DNA of 64,000 nt from Ruegeria arenilitoris (lineage in GTDB: Bacteria; Pseudomonadota; Alphaproteobacteria; Rhodobacterales; Rhodobacteraceae), in the NCBI RefSeq assembly GCF_013030985.1, contig NZ_WPYP01000009.1, positions 124,001-188,000 on the forward strand, given 5' to 3'. A program made the position numbers and the translations under genes. This document shows, piece after piece, positions 1 to 9,199 of this stretch; within the stretch, counting starts at the first letter, position 1; each line of letters starts with the position of its first letter. The notes under the pieces are model-generated. The model ran no database searches. It had not been told where the DNA came from and saw only the letters and a program-made list of their open reading frames with translations.

Positions 1-257
1 GGCTCGGACATTGCCTCGCCCACCTGGCTGAGCGCGGCAAAGTGCATTACGGCGGCGGGCTGATACTTGGCAAAAACCTCATCCAGACGGGCGCGGTCCA
101 GCAGGTCGCCCTGTTCGAACGGGCCGAATTTCACCGCGTCCTGCCAGCCTGTGATCAGGTTGTCATAGGTCACAGGCGTATAGCCCGCCTGCGCCAGCGC
201 CTTGCAGGCGTGCGACCCGATATATCCGGCGCCGCCGGTCACAAGAATGTTGGTCAT
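1..257 (-). CDS. galE: UDP-glucose 4-epimerase, N-terminal part (runs off window)
   Basis: The reverse strand starts at an ATG at 255-257 and reads into the window edge, giving about 85 residues. They begin MTNILVTGGAGYIGSHACK, the Rossmann GxxGxxG NAD-binding start of extended short-chain dehydrogenases. Further on come a conserved D at the end of strand 2 (TYDNL) and an MHFAALSQVGEA segment typical of UDP-glucose/UDP-galactose 4-epimerases. The enzyme would interconvert UDP-Glc and UDP-Gal for surface polysaccharides, fitting kdsB and a capsule-type permease next door. The catalytic YxxxK lies outside the window. Another NDP-sugar epimerase of the same family cannot be excluded. Confidence 0.85.
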   Translation of the reverse strand, partial: MTNILVTGGAGYIGSHACKALAQAGYTPVTYDNLITGWQDAVKFGPFEQGDLLDRARLDEVFAKYQPAAVMHFAALSQVGEAMSE

Positions 258-325
258 CTATTATTCCGATCAAATATGGTGTGCATTGCCATGCCGGAGG
301 GCTGGCAAGGGGCGCGGGGCAGTTA

Positions 326-1126
326 TCAATCCAGCCCCATCGCCATCATCATCTCTTCCAGCTTGGGGACGTCCTGTGGGTTGTTCAGCTCCCAAAACTG
401 GCGGCCTTTGGCCTCGACCTCGACGCACAGAACCTTGCGACCGTTCTCCATGAAGCGCAGCTGTTCCAGCCCTTCCAGTTTCTCCAGCGGGCCAACGGGC
501 CAGGTGGGATAGGCGGCCAGTGCATCGGGGCGATAGGCATAGACGCCGACATGGTGGAAGACCGGGGTCGCGTCGTCCCCGCCATAGGTTTCGGCGGTGT
601 AAGGGACAACCTCTTTCGAGAAATACATGGCGCTGTTGTCGGCGGCGAAAACCGCAGTTGTACCGCCGACGCGACCGTTCTTGCGGTCGTTCAGCAGGCT
701 GTTCAGCGCGTCGCCGTCGCAGCGCAGAACCGGTGTGGCGACACCGGCCTCGGGCGCGGCGCGCAGACCGGCGATCAGGTCTTCGACGAACCAGTGCGGG
801 GTCAGTGGCGCGTCTCCCTGCAGGTTGACCACAATGTCATATCCTGCGCCCAGGTTTGCGTGAGTCTCGGCGCAGCGTTCGGTGCCATTGCCGCAGGTTT
901 CCGAGGTCATCACAACCTCGGCCCCAAAGCCTTCGGCGACCTCGCGGATGCGGTCGTCATCGGTGGCAACAACCACCTTGTCGACACCCGAGACCGAACA
1001 GGCCGCGCGCCAGGACCGTTCGATCAGGGTCATCGCGTTGCCACTGGCGCCGGTCAGCGGAACCAGCGGTTTGCCCGGATAGCGGGTCGAGGCGTAACGG
1101 GCGGGAATAGCGATCAGAACGGACAT
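326..1126 (-). CDS. kdsB: 3-deoxy-manno-octulosonate cytidylyltransferase (CMP-KDO synthetase)
   Basis: The 266-residue cytosolic enzyme activates KDO with CTP to CMP-KDO for lipopolysaccharide or capsule. The N-terminus (MSVLIAIPARYASTRYPGKPL) is the nucleotide-binding motif of the family, and NLQGDAPL near residue 103 is the conserved metal/substrate loop. The C-terminal half (HHVGVYAYR, LEKLEGLEQLRFMENG) matches KdsB throughout. The length is slightly above the usual 245-255. Its ATG overlaps the cysQ stop by one base (TGATG), so the two are translationally coupled. The assignment is secure. Confidence 0.95.
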   Translation of the reverse strand: MSVLIAIPARYASTRYPGKPLVPLTGASGNAMTLIERSWRAACSVSGVDKVVVATDDDRIREVAEGFGAEVVMTSETCGNGTERCAETHANLGAGYDIVVNLQGDAPLTPHWFVEDLIAGLRAAPEAGVATPVLRCDGDALNSLLNDRKNGRVGGTTAVFAADNSAMYFSKEVVPYTAETYGGDDATPVFHHVGVYAYRPDALAAYPTWPVGPLEKLEGLEQLRFMENGRKVLCVEVEAKGRQFWELNNPQDVPKLEEMMMAMGLD

Positions 1127-1923
1127 CAGGCCTCCTTCAGCTCAACACCCGGAGCGTAGGCGATGAAGAACGGGTTTGCATAGCCGTCCTTGCCGTAAGT
1201 CAACGGTTCGTGGCTGTCGAACCGGACCACATTGCCGCCGGCACCGGCCAGCACGGCGTGGCCTGCGGCGGTGTCCCATTCCATCGTGCGGCCAACGCGG
1301 GGGTACAGATCCGCCTCGCCAGTGGCGACCAGACAGAATTTCAGCGACGAGCCCGCGCTCTTGCTGTCCTGCACCTGATACTTGTTGATGTAATCCTCGG
1401 TCGCCTGATCCCGGTGCGACTTGGATGCCACGATCAACAGTGCGGAGTTGTTCGGTTTAGATACTGAAATCGGTGTCAAATACCCCGCCTGCGCCTTGTC
1501 CAGCGCGCCGGTTTCCTCGACCGATTGACCATCGGCCTGCGTATAGAACATGCGTCCCTTGGCGGGGGCATACACAACGCCGCGGGTCGGCACGCCGTTC
1601 TCTACCAACGCGATGTTCACCGTGAAATCGCCACGGCGGTTGATGAATTCCTTGGTGCCGTCCAGCGGATCGACGATCAGGAACGTATCACCCTTTTCCG
1701 AGTGTGAGGCAGCCTGTTCCTCGGTCACCAGCAGGATGTCGGGGAAGGCGTCGCGCAGACCAGCCGAGATCAGCGCATCGGCGGCCTCGTCCGCTTCGGT
1801 CACGGGGCTGGCGTCGGATTTGACTTTGACGTCGAAATCGTCCGAATTGTAAATCTCCATGATCTTGTCGCCCGCTTCCAGGGCCAGACGTCGAATGACG
1901 GGGATGAGGGCGTCGTAGGTCAC
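1126..1923 (-). CDS. cysQ: 3'(2'),5'-bisphosphate nucleotidase CysQ
   Basis: This inositol-monophosphatase-superfamily enzyme hydrolyses 3'-phosphoadenosine 5'-phosphate (PAP) formed during sulfate assimilation. The metal-binding motif DPLDGTKEF is near residue 90 and the C-terminal EWDTAAGHAVL motif is near residue 210; both are diagnostic. I chose the GTG start at 1921-1923 (protein begins VTYDALIPVIRR) because ACGGAG lies about 8 bases upstream. The frame is open to an ATG at 1998, but that would add 25 residues with no family match. It is coupled to kdsB through a TGATG overlap. Length is about 265 residues, normal for the family. Confidence 0.93.
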   Translation of the reverse strand: MTYDALIPVIRRLALEAGDKIMEIYNSDDFDVKVKSDASPVTEADEAADALISAGLRDAFPDILLVTEEQAASHSEKGDTFLIVDPLDGTKEFINRRGDFTVNIALVENGVPTRGVVYAPAKGRMFYTQADGQSVEETGALDKAQAGYLTPISVSKPNNSALLIVASKSHRDQATEDYINKYQVQDSKSAGSSLKFCLVATGEADLYPRVGRTMEWDTAAGHAVLAGAGGNVVRFDSHEPLTYGKDGYANPFFIAYAPGVELKEA

Positions 1924-2045
1924 AAAAATGCTCCGTTCCTGTGATTTGTTGATCGAATATCCTGACGGCCTTATGATGTGCCGGTTACGGATCGGCAAGA
2001 AATTCGTGGCAGATTGCAGGCGAAAAAACGGGAAAGACGCTTCGG

Positions 2046-2867
2046 GTGTATTATTTCAAGCGAAACCAGACACTACTGGGCGGCGCGTTCACAACCGCCG
2101 AGCTTATTTTCCATGCCGTCGTGCGTAGCGTTCGGTCGCAGCACAGCAACGCGGTGCTGGCCATAATTGTCAACATCCTGCAGGTCCTGGCCCTGGTCGC
2201 GGTGTTTTACACGATCATGTCCTTCCTGGGTCCGCGTATTGCCAAAATCCGCGGTGAGTTCATCCTGTATGTGCTGTCTGGCGTGTTTTTGTTCGTAACG
2301 CATTTGAGGGCGGTCAGTTCGGTGGCGGGCGTCAGCACTGGGGGCAACCCGATGATGCTGCACTCGCCGATGAACATGATGGTCATGCTGCTGGCGACCG
2401 CATTTGGCACGCTTTATACGCAGATTGTCACGATCATTGTCATTCTGTTCCTCTACAGCGTCGCGGTCGCCCCGATCGAGATTCAGGATCCCGGCGGCGC
2501 GTTTGGCATGTTGATGCTGGCGTGGTTCACCGGGTGTTCCGTGGGTGTGGTGTTCATGGCCCTGAAACCATGGTTTCCGACCGTTTCCACGATCGTCAAA
2601 AACATCTACCGCCGTCTGAACATGATCTTTTCGGGAAAGATGTTTGTGGCAAATGCGCTCGGCGGCGCCACGCTGGCCATGTTTGCGTGGAACCCATTGT
2701 TCCACATCATCGACCAGTGCCGGGGGTTTGTTTTCCGCAATTACTATCCGCGCAATACCAGTTGGGAATACGCGCTTTGGGTGGGGCTGGCCTTGCTGCT
2801 GATCGGGCTTCTGGGCATCTTTTTCTCGCGCCAGCACGTGTCGCAGAGCTGGGATGCACGTCGCTAG
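2046..2867 (+). CDS. ABC-2 type permease, capsule/polysaccharide export (KpsM-like)
   Basis: A 273-residue polytopic inner-membrane protein with about six hydrophobic segments. The order (cytoplasmic N-terminus, helices from about residue 36, a conserved NPMMLHSP-type segment near residue 100, last helix at about 245-262) resembles the ABC-2 permeases that export capsular polysaccharide or O-antigen. No ATPase partner is adjacent in the window, so it is either an orphan or works with a distant KpsT-like protein. The galE and kdsB neighbours support a surface-polysaccharide role. The start is a GTG without a strong ribosome-binding site and is uncertain. The stop overlaps the convergent alkB stop by 4 bases. 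Confidence 0.7.
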   Translation: MYYFKRNQTLLGGAFTTAELIFHAVVRSVRSQHSNAVLAIIVNILQVLALVAVFYTIMSFLGPRIAKIRGEFILYVLSGVFLFVTHLRAVSSVAGVSTGGNPMMLHSPMNMMVMLLATAFGTLYTQIVTIIVILFLYSVAVAPIEIQDPGGAFGMLMLAWFTGCSVGVVFMALKPWFPTVSTIVKNIYRRLNMIFSGKMFVANALGGATLAMFAWNPLFHIIDQCRGFVFRNYYPRNTSWEYALWVGLALLLIGLLGIFFSRQHVSQSWDARR

Positions 2868-3466
2868 CCTGCCACGCGCAGGGTCAGGTTGATCCGACCG
2901 CCCTTGGGTAGCAGTTTCGAAGACCCGAACCGGATTCGGTCGATCCCGTGATAGGTCAGCCGGGCTGGGCCGCCCATGATCACCACATCGCCCGAGTTCA
3001 GCCAGATCGACTCGGTCTTGCCGCCGCGGGTCTGGTTGCCGATGCGAAACAGGGCGTCATCCCCCAATGAGATCGACAGCACGGGCCAGGAGAAATCCGC
3101 CTCATCCTTGTCCTGATGCAGGCCCATTCGGGCGCCTTCGCCATAATAGTTGATCAGGCAGCAATCGGGATCACGGTCCGGGCTGGCCAGTTCGCGCCAG
3201 ATATCAAGGATAGGATCGGGGATCGCGGGCCAGCCCGCCCCCTTGGGATGCTGTGGCTGGTACCTGTAGCCGGCCTTGTCCGTCACCCAGCCCAGCGACC
3301 CGGCCGAGGTCATGCGCACCGACATCTCCTTGCCCGATGGCGTCACCGGTCGGAACAAGGGGGCCGATTTCAGTATCGGGCGCAGCACCTCGATCAGCTG
3401 CGTCTGAGCTGCGCTATCCAGATAGCCTTTCCTGATATCAAAACCGCGCAAAAGCAGTCGCGCCAT
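2864..3466 (-). CDS. alkB: Alpha-ketoglutarate-dependent alkylated-DNA dioxygenase AlkB
   Basis: A 200-residue Fe(II)/2-oxoglutarate dioxygenase that would reverse N1-methyladenine and N3-methylcytosine damage by oxidative demethylation. The facial triad is visible: HxD in [10 protein letters not shown] near residue 117, the distal His in [10 protein letters not shown] near residue 173, and the 2OG-binding Arg in GGRINLTLR near the C-terminus. The [17 protein letters not shown] region is typical of the EcAlkB subgroup. It is a single gene convergent with the permease and divergent from dnaK. No Ada-type operator was recognised upstream. Confidence 0.92.
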   Translation of the reverse strand: MARLLLRGFDIRKGYLDSAAQTQLIEVLRPILKSAPLFRPVTPSGKEMSVRMTSAGSLGWVTDKAGYRYQPQHPKGAGWPAIPDPILDIWRELASPDRDPDCCLINYYGEGARMGLHQDKDEADFSWPVLSISLGDDALFRIGNQTRGGKTESIWLNSGDVVIMGGPARLTYHGIDRIRFGSSKLLPKGGRINLTLRVAG

Positions 3467-3539
3467 TCAAGATTCCCCAATCCTTGCCAAAACCTTGCGA
3501 AAAAGGCCGCAGATTCCCGAAAACCTGCCTTTTACAACG

Positions 3540-3568
3540 CTTGCAGGCCTCTGATCCCGCCCTTATAT
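3540..3568 (+). promoter_or_regulatory. RpoH (sigma-32) heat-shock promoter of dnaKJ
   Basis: CTTG at 3540-3543 is followed after 18 bases by CTTATAT at 3562-3568. This matches the alphaproteobacterial RpoH consensus CTTG-N17/18-CYTATNT at every defined position. It lies about 110 bases upstream of the dnaK ATG, a reasonable leader length. The match is seen in the sequence; promoter function is inferred. Confidence 0.7.
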
Positions 3569-3678
3569 ACGCCGGGACGCGCGATGGTGTAGGGCCGTTC
3601 GCGCATATCAGATCGGGGCCGGGTGCCATAACGGGTCCGGACCTCGGACATCGCCTTGAAGAGAAAGGGATTGAACAT

Positions 3679-5589
3679 ATGGGAAAAGTAATCGGGATTG
3701 ACCTCGGAACCACCAACTCGTGTGTGGCCATCATGGACGGCTCGCAGCCGAAGGTCATCGAAAACGCCGAAGGGGCGCGGACCACGCCCTCGATCGTCGC
3801 CTTCACCGAAGATGAGCGACTGGTCGGTCAGCCTGCAAAACGTCAGGCGGTCACCAACCCCGACAACACGATATTTGGCGTCAAGCGCCTGATCGGTCGT
3901 CGTGTGGATGATGCAGAAGTCGAAAAAGATAAGAAAATGGTGCCGTACGCCATCGTCGATGGCGGCAATGGTGACGCGTGGGTTGAAGCCCGCGGTGAAA
4001 AGTACTCCCCAAGCCAGATCTCGGCCTTCACTCTGGGCAAGATGAAGGAAACAGCCGAGAGCTATCTGGGTGAGGAAGTCACACAGGCGGTTATCACCGT
4101 TCCGGCATATTTCAACGACGCACAGCGTCAGGCCACCAAAGACGCCGGTAAAATCGCTGGTCTCGAAGTGCTGCGGATCATCAACGAACCGACAGCGGCT
4201 GCTCTGGCCTATGGTCTGGACAAGGAAGAAACCCAAACCATCGCGGTCTATGACCTTGGTGGCGGTACTTTCGACGTGACCATTCTGGAAATCGACGACG
4301 GCCTGTTCGAGGTCAAGTCGACCAACGGCGACACCTTCTTGGGTGGTGAAGACTTTGACATGCGCATCGTCAACTACCTGGCGGATGAGTTCAAAAAGGA
4401 ACACGGCGTCGATCTGTCTGCCGACAAGATGGCCCTGCAGCGTCTGAAGGAAGCCGCTGAAAAAGCCAAGATTGAGCTGTCCTCGACCTCGCAAACCGAA
4501 ATCAACCAGCCGTTCATCTCGATGGGCTCGAACGGTCAGCCGCTGCACATGGTCATGAAACTGACCCGTGCCAAGCTGGAATCGCTGGTTGGCGACCTGA
4601 TCAAGAAGTCGATGAAGCCTTGTGCCGCTGCTCTGAAAGACGCGGGTCTGTCGGCTGCTGACGTCGACGAAGTCGTTCTGGTTGGTGGTATGACCCGGAT
4701 GCCGAAAGTGATCGAAGAGGTCACCAAGTTCTTCGGCAAAGAGCCGCACAAGGGCGTGAACCCGGACGAAGTGGTTGCCATGGGCGCCGCCATTCAGGCC
4801 GGTGTTCTGCAGGGTGACGTCAAAGACGTGGTTCTGCTGGACGTAACCCCGCTGTCGCTGGGTATCGAGACGCTGGGTGGCGTGTTCACCCGTCTGATCG
4901 ACCGCAACACCACGATCCCGACGAAAAAGTCTCAGGTCTTCTCGACCGCTGAAGACAATCAGAACGCCGTGACCATCCGCTGTTTCCAGGGGGAACGTGA
5001 AATGGCTGCGGACAACAAGATCCTGGGTCAGTTCAACCTCGAAGATATCCCGCCCGCACCGCGCGGTATGCCTCAGATCGAGGTGACTTTTGATATCGAT
5101 GCCAACGGCATTGTCTCGGTTTCGGCCAAGGACAAAGGCACTGGCAAAGAGCAGAAGATCACCATCCAGGCTTCTGGCGGTCTGTCGGACGAGGATATCG
5201 ACAAGATGGTCAAGGACGCCGAAGAGAACGCGGAAGCCGACAAGGAACGCCGCGAGCTGGTCGACGCCAAGAACCAGGCGGAAAGCCTCATCCACTCGAC
5301 CGAGAAGTCGATGGAAGAGCACGCCGACAAGGTCGACCCGACCACCATCGAAGCCATCGAGCTGGCGATTGCCGCACTGAAGGACGAGCTGGAAACCGAA
5401 AACGCCGACAAGATCAAGTCCGGCATCCAGAATGTCACCGAAGCGGCCATGAAGCTGGGTGAGGCCATCTACAAGGCGCAAGCCGAAGAGGTCGAAGATG
5501 AGCCCGCAGCGGCAGATGCTGCTCCGGCCGGTGACGACGACATTGTCGATGCCGAGTTCGAAGATCTGGACGACGACAAACGTAACTAA
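3679..5589 (+). CDS. dnaK: Molecular chaperone DnaK (Hsp70)
   Basis: A 636-residue ATP-dependent cytosolic chaperone that binds exposed hydrophobic peptides, with DnaJ and GrpE as partners. The ATPase domain begins [19 protein letters not shown], with the phosphate-2 motif in the [10 protein letters not shown] segment near residue 194. [11 protein letters not shown] and [12 protein letters not shown] are also present. The substrate domain starts near 390 ([14 protein letters not shown]), and the acidic C-terminal tail ends in a [17 protein letters not shown] motif, which carries the EEVD-like function in bacteria. The frame is open upstream to 3484, but the family start is the ATG at 3679. 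dnaJ follows after 74 bases with a hairpin between. Confidence 0.99.
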   Translation: MGKVIGIDLGTTNSCVAIMDGSQPKVIENAEGARTTPSIVAFTEDERLVGQPAKRQAVTNPDNTIFGVKRLIGRRVDDAEVEKDKKMVPYAIVDGGNGDAWVEARGEKYSPSQISAFTLGKMKETAESYLGEEVTQAVITVPAYFNDAQRQATKDAGKIAGLEVLRIINEPTAAALAYGLDKEETQTIAVYDLGGGTFDVTILEIDDGLFEVKSTNGDTFLGGEDFDMRIVNYLADEFKKEHGVDLSADKMALQRLKEAAEKAKIELSSTSQTEINQPFISMGSNGQPLHMVMKLTRAKLESLVGDLIKKSMKPCAAALKDAGLSAADVDEVVLVGGMTRMPKVIEEVTKFFGKEPHKGVNPDEVVAMGAAIQAGVLQGDVKDVVLLDVTPLSLGIETLGGVFTRLIDRNTTIPTKKSQVFSTAEDNQNAVTIRCFQGEREMAADNKILGQFNLEDIPPAPRGMPQIEVTFDIDANGIVSVSAKDKGTGKEQKITIQASGGLSDEDIDKMVKDAEENAEADKERRELVDAKNQAESLIHSTEKSMEEHADKVDPTTIEAIELAIAALKDELETENADKIKSGIQNVTEAAMKLGEAIYKAQAEEVEDEPAAADAAPAGDDDIVDAEFEDLDDDKRN

Positions 5590-5607
5590 CGGGTAACCGG
5601 GCCAATG

Positions 5608-5636
5608 CGGGCCGGTCCGGTTGCCGGGCCGGCCCG
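5608..5636 (+). other. dnaK-dnaJ intercistronic hairpin
   Basis: Perfect 8-bp arms CGGGCCGG (5608-5615) and CCGGCCCG (5629-5636) flank a 13-base loop that contains further complementarity. There is no U-run after it, so a processing or attenuation hairpin that makes dnaK more abundant than dnaJ is more likely than a full terminator. Confidence 0.5.
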
Positions 5637-5663
5637 ATTACGTTGAGGCAGAAGGAAACACTG

Positions 5664-6815
5664 ATGTCAAAACGCGACTACTATGATGTGCTCGGCGTAG
5701 CTAAGGGCGCATCGGCGGACGAGATCAAGAAGGGCTTTCGCAAGAAGGCCAAGGAATTGCATCCCGACCGCAACAAGGACAACCCGGATGCCGAGGCCCA
5801 GTTCAAGGAAGCGAACGAAGCCTATGACGTGCTGCGCGATGCCGACAAAAAGGCAGCCTATGACCGTTTTGGTCATGCCGCGTTTGAAAACGGCATGGGT
5901 GGCGGTGGACGTCCGGGCGGCGGTTTTGGTCAGGGCGATTTCTCCAGCGCGTTTTCGGATGTGTTCGACGATCTGTTCGGCGATTTCATGGGTGGCCAGC
6001 GCGGTGGCGCTGGTGGCGGACGTCGCGCCGCGCGCGGGTCCGACCTGCGCTATAACCTGCGCGTGACGTTGGAAGAGGCATTCTCGGGCCTGCAGAAAAC
6101 CATCAGCGTTCCCGCTGCCGTGGCCTGTTCGGCCTGTGACGGCTCGGGCGCGGAAGGTGGCGTGGAGCCGACCACCTGTCCGACCTGCTCGGGCATGGGC
6201 AAGGTTCGTGCACAGCAGGGCTTTTTTACCGTTGAACGCTCCTGCCCGACCTGTTCCGGTCTGGGTCAGATCATCAAGAACCCCTGTAAATCCTGCGGTG
6301 GCGCAGGCCGCGTTGAGAGAGAACGCGCGCTGTCCGTGAACATCCCCGCCGGTGTCGAAACCGGTACTCGTATCCGTCTGGCGGGTGAGGGTGAAGCCGG
6401 GATGCGTGGTGGTCCTCCGGGTGATCTCTATATTTTTGTCGAGGTGTCGGATCACAAGCTGTTCGAACGTGACAGCGTGAACCTCTATTGCCGCGTGCCG
6501 GTCAGCATGGCCAAGGCCGCGCTGGGCGGATCGATCGAAGTACCCACCATCGACGGTGGTCGCGGGCGCGTGCAAATCCCGGCTGGCAGCCAATCAGGCC
6601 GCCAGATGCGCCTGCGCGGCAAGGGCATGCCTGCCCTGCGCGGAGGCGGCGTCGGCGACATGTTTATCGAACTGGCTGTGGAAACACCCGTCAACCTGAC
6701 CAGCCGCCAGAAAGAACTGCTGAAAGAGTTCGATGATCTGGGTGAGGACAACCACCCGGAATCAAATAGCTTTTTCTCATCCGTCAAGTCCTTCTGGGAC
6801 GGGATGAAAGGCTGA
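5664..6815 (+). CDS. dnaJ: Co-chaperone DnaJ (Hsp40)
   Basis: A 383-residue class I J-protein that stimulates DnaK ATPase and hands it substrates. The J domain (residues 1-70) carries the HPD tripeptide in [12 protein letters not shown] Gly/Phe-rich linker follows (about 75-120, [17 protein letters not shown]). The zinc region has four CxxCxGxG-type repeats ([32 protein letters not shown]) at about 146-215. The C-terminal substrate domains end near 375. The chosen ATG at 5664 has AGAAGGA about 7 bases upstream; an in-frame start at 5643 adds only non-homologous residues. A rho-independent terminator follows directly. Confidence 0.98.
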   Translation: MSKRDYYDVLGVAKGASADEIKKGFRKKAKELHPDRNKDNPDAEAQFKEANEAYDVLRDADKKAAYDRFGHAAFENGMGGGGRPGGGFGQGDFSSAFSDVFDDLFGDFMGGQRGGAGGGRRAARGSDLRYNLRVTLEEAFSGLQKTISVPAAVACSACDGSGAEGGVEPTTCPTCSGMGKVRAQQGFFTVERSCPTCSGLGQIIKNPCKSCGGAGRVERERALSVNIPAGVETGTRIRLAGEGEAGMRGGPPGDLYIFVEVSDHKLFERDSVNLYCRVPVSMAKAALGGSIEVPTIDGGRGRVQIPAGSQSGRQMRLRGKGMPALRGGGVGDMFIELAVETPVNLTSRQKELLKEFDDLGEDNHPESNSFFSSVKSFWDGMKG

Positions 6816-6826
6816 TACAACAAAAC

Positions 6827-6856
6827 AGGCCGCTCCGATTGGGGCGGCCTTTTGAT
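6827..6856 (+). terminator. Rho-independent terminator after dnaKJ
   Basis: An AGGCCGC...GCGGCCT stem with a short GATT-containing loop is followed by TTTTGATTT. It lies 12 bases after the dnaJ stop. Confidence 0.8.
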
Positions 6857-6857
6857 T

Positions 6858-6980
6858 TGGGGGCTCTGCCCCCGTCGCCCTTTGGGCACCTCCCCCGGGA
6901 TATTTTTAGCCAGATGAAGCTGGGATCCGCTCTTCATCTGGCCGGTAGTGCCTCGGAGCGCGAGGCGGAGCCTCGTTAAA
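6858..6980. repeat. REP-like intergenic repeat with 11-bp inverted repeat
   Basis: The stretch starts with a G/C-rich imperfect dyad (GGGGCTCTGCCCC), continues through CCCCCGGGATATTTTTAGC, and holds a perfect inverted repeat GCCAGATGAAG (6909-6919) / CTTCATCTGGC (6932-6942) with a 12-base loop. A GC-rich CCTCGGAGCGCGAGG dyad closes it. From memory, similar CCCCCGGGATATTT-type blocks occur after many genes in Roseobacter-group genomes. Copy number cannot be tested here, and no second copy was noticed in this window. Confidence 0.45.
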
Positions 6981-7093
6981 TCCCTTCAATTCACACCGCG
7001 CACAGATTGGTCTTATTTATCCGCCGTATGTGGTCCTATGAACCGAAGATTGCCGCTTGATTTCCACTCCTCCACCTGAGATTGTCCGCCCAA

Positions 7094-7181
7094 CCGTTGG
7101 GGTGCCCCGATCAAGGGGCTGAGAGGCGTGAATGCGCTAACCCATCGAACCTGATCCGGGCAATACCGGCGTAGGGAACGG
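7094..7181 (+). promoter_or_regulatory. TPP riboswitch (THI element)
   Basis: The conserved thi-box blocks are present in order: GGGGTGCC, GGGCTGAGA, ACCC, GAACCTGATCCGGG, AATACCGGCGTAGGGAA. The closing helix P1 pairs CCGTT (7094-7098) with AACGG (7177-7181). It lies 60 bases upstream of thiD and would lower expression of the whole thi operon when thiamin pyrophosphate is abundant. No clear U-tailed terminator follows, so control is probably at translation initiation; that last step is inference. Confidence 0.93.
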
Positions 7182-7241
7182 TCGTATACACTACAGACGT
7201 TTTCCATGCTGCGCGTTGCCCATTGATGATGGAGCAACGAT

Positions 7242-8045
7242 ATGGCGCATATTGCCCTGACTATTGCGGGCTCGGACAGCGGCGGCGGGGCCGGGATACA
7301 GGCGGATCTCAAGGCGATGTCCGCTTTGGGCGTCTACGGGGCCAGCGTGATTACCGCAGTAACGGCGCAGAATACCCGGGCCGTAACGGCGGTGCATGGG
7401 ATTCCGCTGGATGTGGTTTCCGCCCAGATTGAGGCCGTGCTGACCGATCTGGACGTTGGTGCGATCAAGATCGGGATGCTGGCGACTCCGGAGATTATTC
7501 AGACGGTCGCGGATGCCATTGTCAGGTTTGATGGTCCGATTGTGCTGGACCCGGTGATGATCGCCAAATCCGGCGATGCGTTGCTGGCGCAGGATGCAGT
7601 GCTGACTTTACGCGACATCCTTCTACCTCGGGCTACCGTATTGACCCCTAACCTGCCGGAAGCTGCCTGTTTGCTAGGAGCTACCGAAGCTGAAACCCCC
7701 GACCAGATGATCGCGCAGGGGCTTGCCTTGTGTGAGTTAGGCGCAAGTTCGGTATTGATGAAGGGCGGGCATGGCCGCGGGGCTGTCTGCCATGATCTGC
7801 TGGTTGATGCCTCCGGTCTGGTGGCGGAATTCACCGCCCCTCGATGCGAGACGCGGAACACGCATGGCACAGGGTGCACCTTGTCGTCATCGATTGCGGC
7901 GGGGCTGGCGCGGGGGCTTGGCCTGACAGACGCGGTTACACAGGCACATGAGTATCTGCAAGGGGCTATCACCTTCGCGGACGGTCTGATGATTGGCCAG
8001 GGGCACGGGCCGGTGCATCACTTCCACCGGGTCTGGCCCGCGTGA
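7242..8045 (+). CDS. thiD: Bifunctional hydroxymethylpyrimidine kinase/phosphomethylpyrimidine kinase ThiD
   Basis: A 267-residue ribokinase-fold enzyme that phosphorylates HMP to HMP-P and then HMP-PP, the pyrimidine half of thiamin. It begins MAHIALTIAGSDSGGGAGIQ, the substrate-binding glycine-rich start. DPVMIAKSG, LTPNLPEAACLLG and the C-terminal anion hole GTGCTLSSSIAAGLARG (about residues 207-223) are all in place. It is the first gene behind the TPP riboswitch and overlaps thiO by 4 bases. GGAG precedes the ATG by about 8 bases. Confidence 0.97.
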   Translation: MAHIALTIAGSDSGGGAGIQADLKAMSALGVYGASVITAVTAQNTRAVTAVHGIPLDVVSAQIEAVLTDLDVGAIKIGMLATPEIIQTVADAIVRFDGPIVLDPVMIAKSGDALLAQDAVLTLRDILLPRATVLTPNLPEAACLLGATEAETPDQMIAQGLALCELGASSVLMKGGHGRGAVCHDLLVDASGLVAEFTAPRCETRNTHGTGCTLSSSIAAGLARGLGLTDAVTQAHEYLQGAITFADGLMIGQGHGPVHHFHRVWPA

Positions 8046-9019
8046 CGGTCTGGTCTGTCATAGGGTCTGGTGTCGCCGGGTTGGCCGTGGCCAGTGAACT
8101 TGTTTCACGTGGTGCCAGGGTTCAGGTGTTCGATCCCGCTGGTCCCCCGGGTCCGCATGGGTGTTCCTGGTGGGCGGGCGGTATGCTGGCCCCATGGTGT
8201 GAGTATGAAAACGCCGAGGAACCGGTTCTGCGCCTGGGTCAGTCTGCGCTGGACTGGTGGGCGGCACGCACTCGGGTGGAAAGGCGGGGTACGCTGGTCG
8301 TGGCCAACCCGCGTGACCTGCCCGATCTGCGCCGGTTTGCCCGGCGGACCGAAGGGTATAGCGAGGTCGAACAGTCCAATATAGCCGAATTAGAGCCTGA
8401 ATTGCATGGATTCACCAAGGGTCTCCATTTCAAGAACGAAGCCCATCTGGACCCACGCCAAGCCTTGCGGGACCTTCATAAGCAACTGGTGGACCAAGGC
8501 GTAGAATTCTACCGCAAACTCGCCCCATTGCGGCTTGAAAACGCAATCGACTGTCGCGGATTGCACGCCCGCGAGGTGCTGCACGATCTGCGCGGCGTGA
8601 AGGGCGAGATGCTGGTGATCCGCTGCCCGGATGTCACCCTGACCCGGCCCGTGCGTCTGCTGCACCCAAGGATGCCGCTTTACATCGTGCCGCGCGGGGG
8701 CGGCATCTACATGCTGGGCGCGACGATGATCGAAAGCGAGGACAGCAGCCGCATCACCGCGCGCTCGATGCTGGAACTGCTCAGCGCGGCTTATGCGCTG
8801 AACCCCGCATTTGGTGAGGCCGAAGTGTTGGAAATTGGCGTCGATCTGCGCCCGGCCTTTCCCGACAACCTGCCGCGTATCCGTCGGCTGGGGCGCACGA
8901 TCTATGCCAATGGTCTCTATCGCCATGGCTATCTGCTGGCCCCGGCTCTGGCGCAGGGCGTGGCGGATCTGGCGCTGGACAACAATCATTCGGAGATGAT
9001 CGATGAAGATCGTGCTTAA
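8042..9019 (+). CDS. thiO: Glycine oxidase ThiO (FAD-dependent)
   Basis: A 325-residue D-amino-acid-oxidase-type flavoprotein that oxidises glycine to iminoglycine (dehydroglycine) for assembly of the thiazole ring. The N-terminal dinucleotide motif VIGSGVAGLAVASELVSRG (about residues 5-23) binds FAD. WWAGGMLAPWCE is the typical post-FAD segment, and the C-terminal ANGLYRHGYLLAPALAQG is the family's last FAD-contacting motif. It starts with GTG overlapping the thiD stop and ends inside thiS (17-bp overlap). Its presence implies the aerobic route of thiazole synthesis rather than the ThiH route. Confidence 0.93.
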   Translation: MTVWSVIGSGVAGLAVASELVSRGARVQVFDPAGPPGPHGCSWWAGGMLAPWCEYENAEEPVLRLGQSALDWWAARTRVERRGTLVVANPRDLPDLRRFARRTEGYSEVEQSNIAELEPELHGFTKGLHFKNEAHLDPRQALRDLHKQLVDQGVEFYRKLAPLRLENAIDCRGLHAREVLHDLRGVKGEMLVIRCPDVTLTRPVRLLHPRMPLYIVPRGGGIYMLGATMIESEDSSRITARSMLELLSAAYALNPAFGEAEVLEIGVDLRPAFPDNLPRIRRLGRTIYANGLYRHGYLLAPALAQGVADLALDNNHSEMIDEDRA

Positions 9020-9197
9020 TGGAGAACCGCGCGAGTTGCGCGCTGAAACCCTCTCGGACCTGCTGGTCGAGTGTGGCTTTTCGGGGCGGGTGGCGACGGC
9101 CGTGAATGAGGATTTCGTGCCCGCGGGTCTGCGGATTGCCCACAAGCTGTCCGACGGTGACCGGGTCGAAGTCGTCGCGCCGATGCAAGGGGGCTGA
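9003..9197 (+). CDS. thiS: Sulfur carrier protein ThiS
   Basis: A 64-residue beta-grasp, ubiquitin-like carrier whose C-terminal Gly-Gly is adenylated and thiocarboxylated to donate sulfur for the thiazole. The sequence ends VVAPMQGG, exactly the expected terminus. [14 protein letters not shown] and the central [10 protein letters not shown] segment match ThiS. The start lies 17 bases inside thiO and the stop is 2 bases before thiG. Confidence 0.95.
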   Translation: MKIVLNGEPRELRAETLSDLLVECGFSGRVATAVNEDFVPAGLRIAHKLSDGDRVEVVAPMQGG

Positions 9198-9199
9198 GG

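Noticed and set aside
3532..5481. 649-codon open frame antisense to dnaK
   Set aside because: It is a shadow of dnaK codon bias on a GC-rich strand, with no family resemblance, start signal or independent context.
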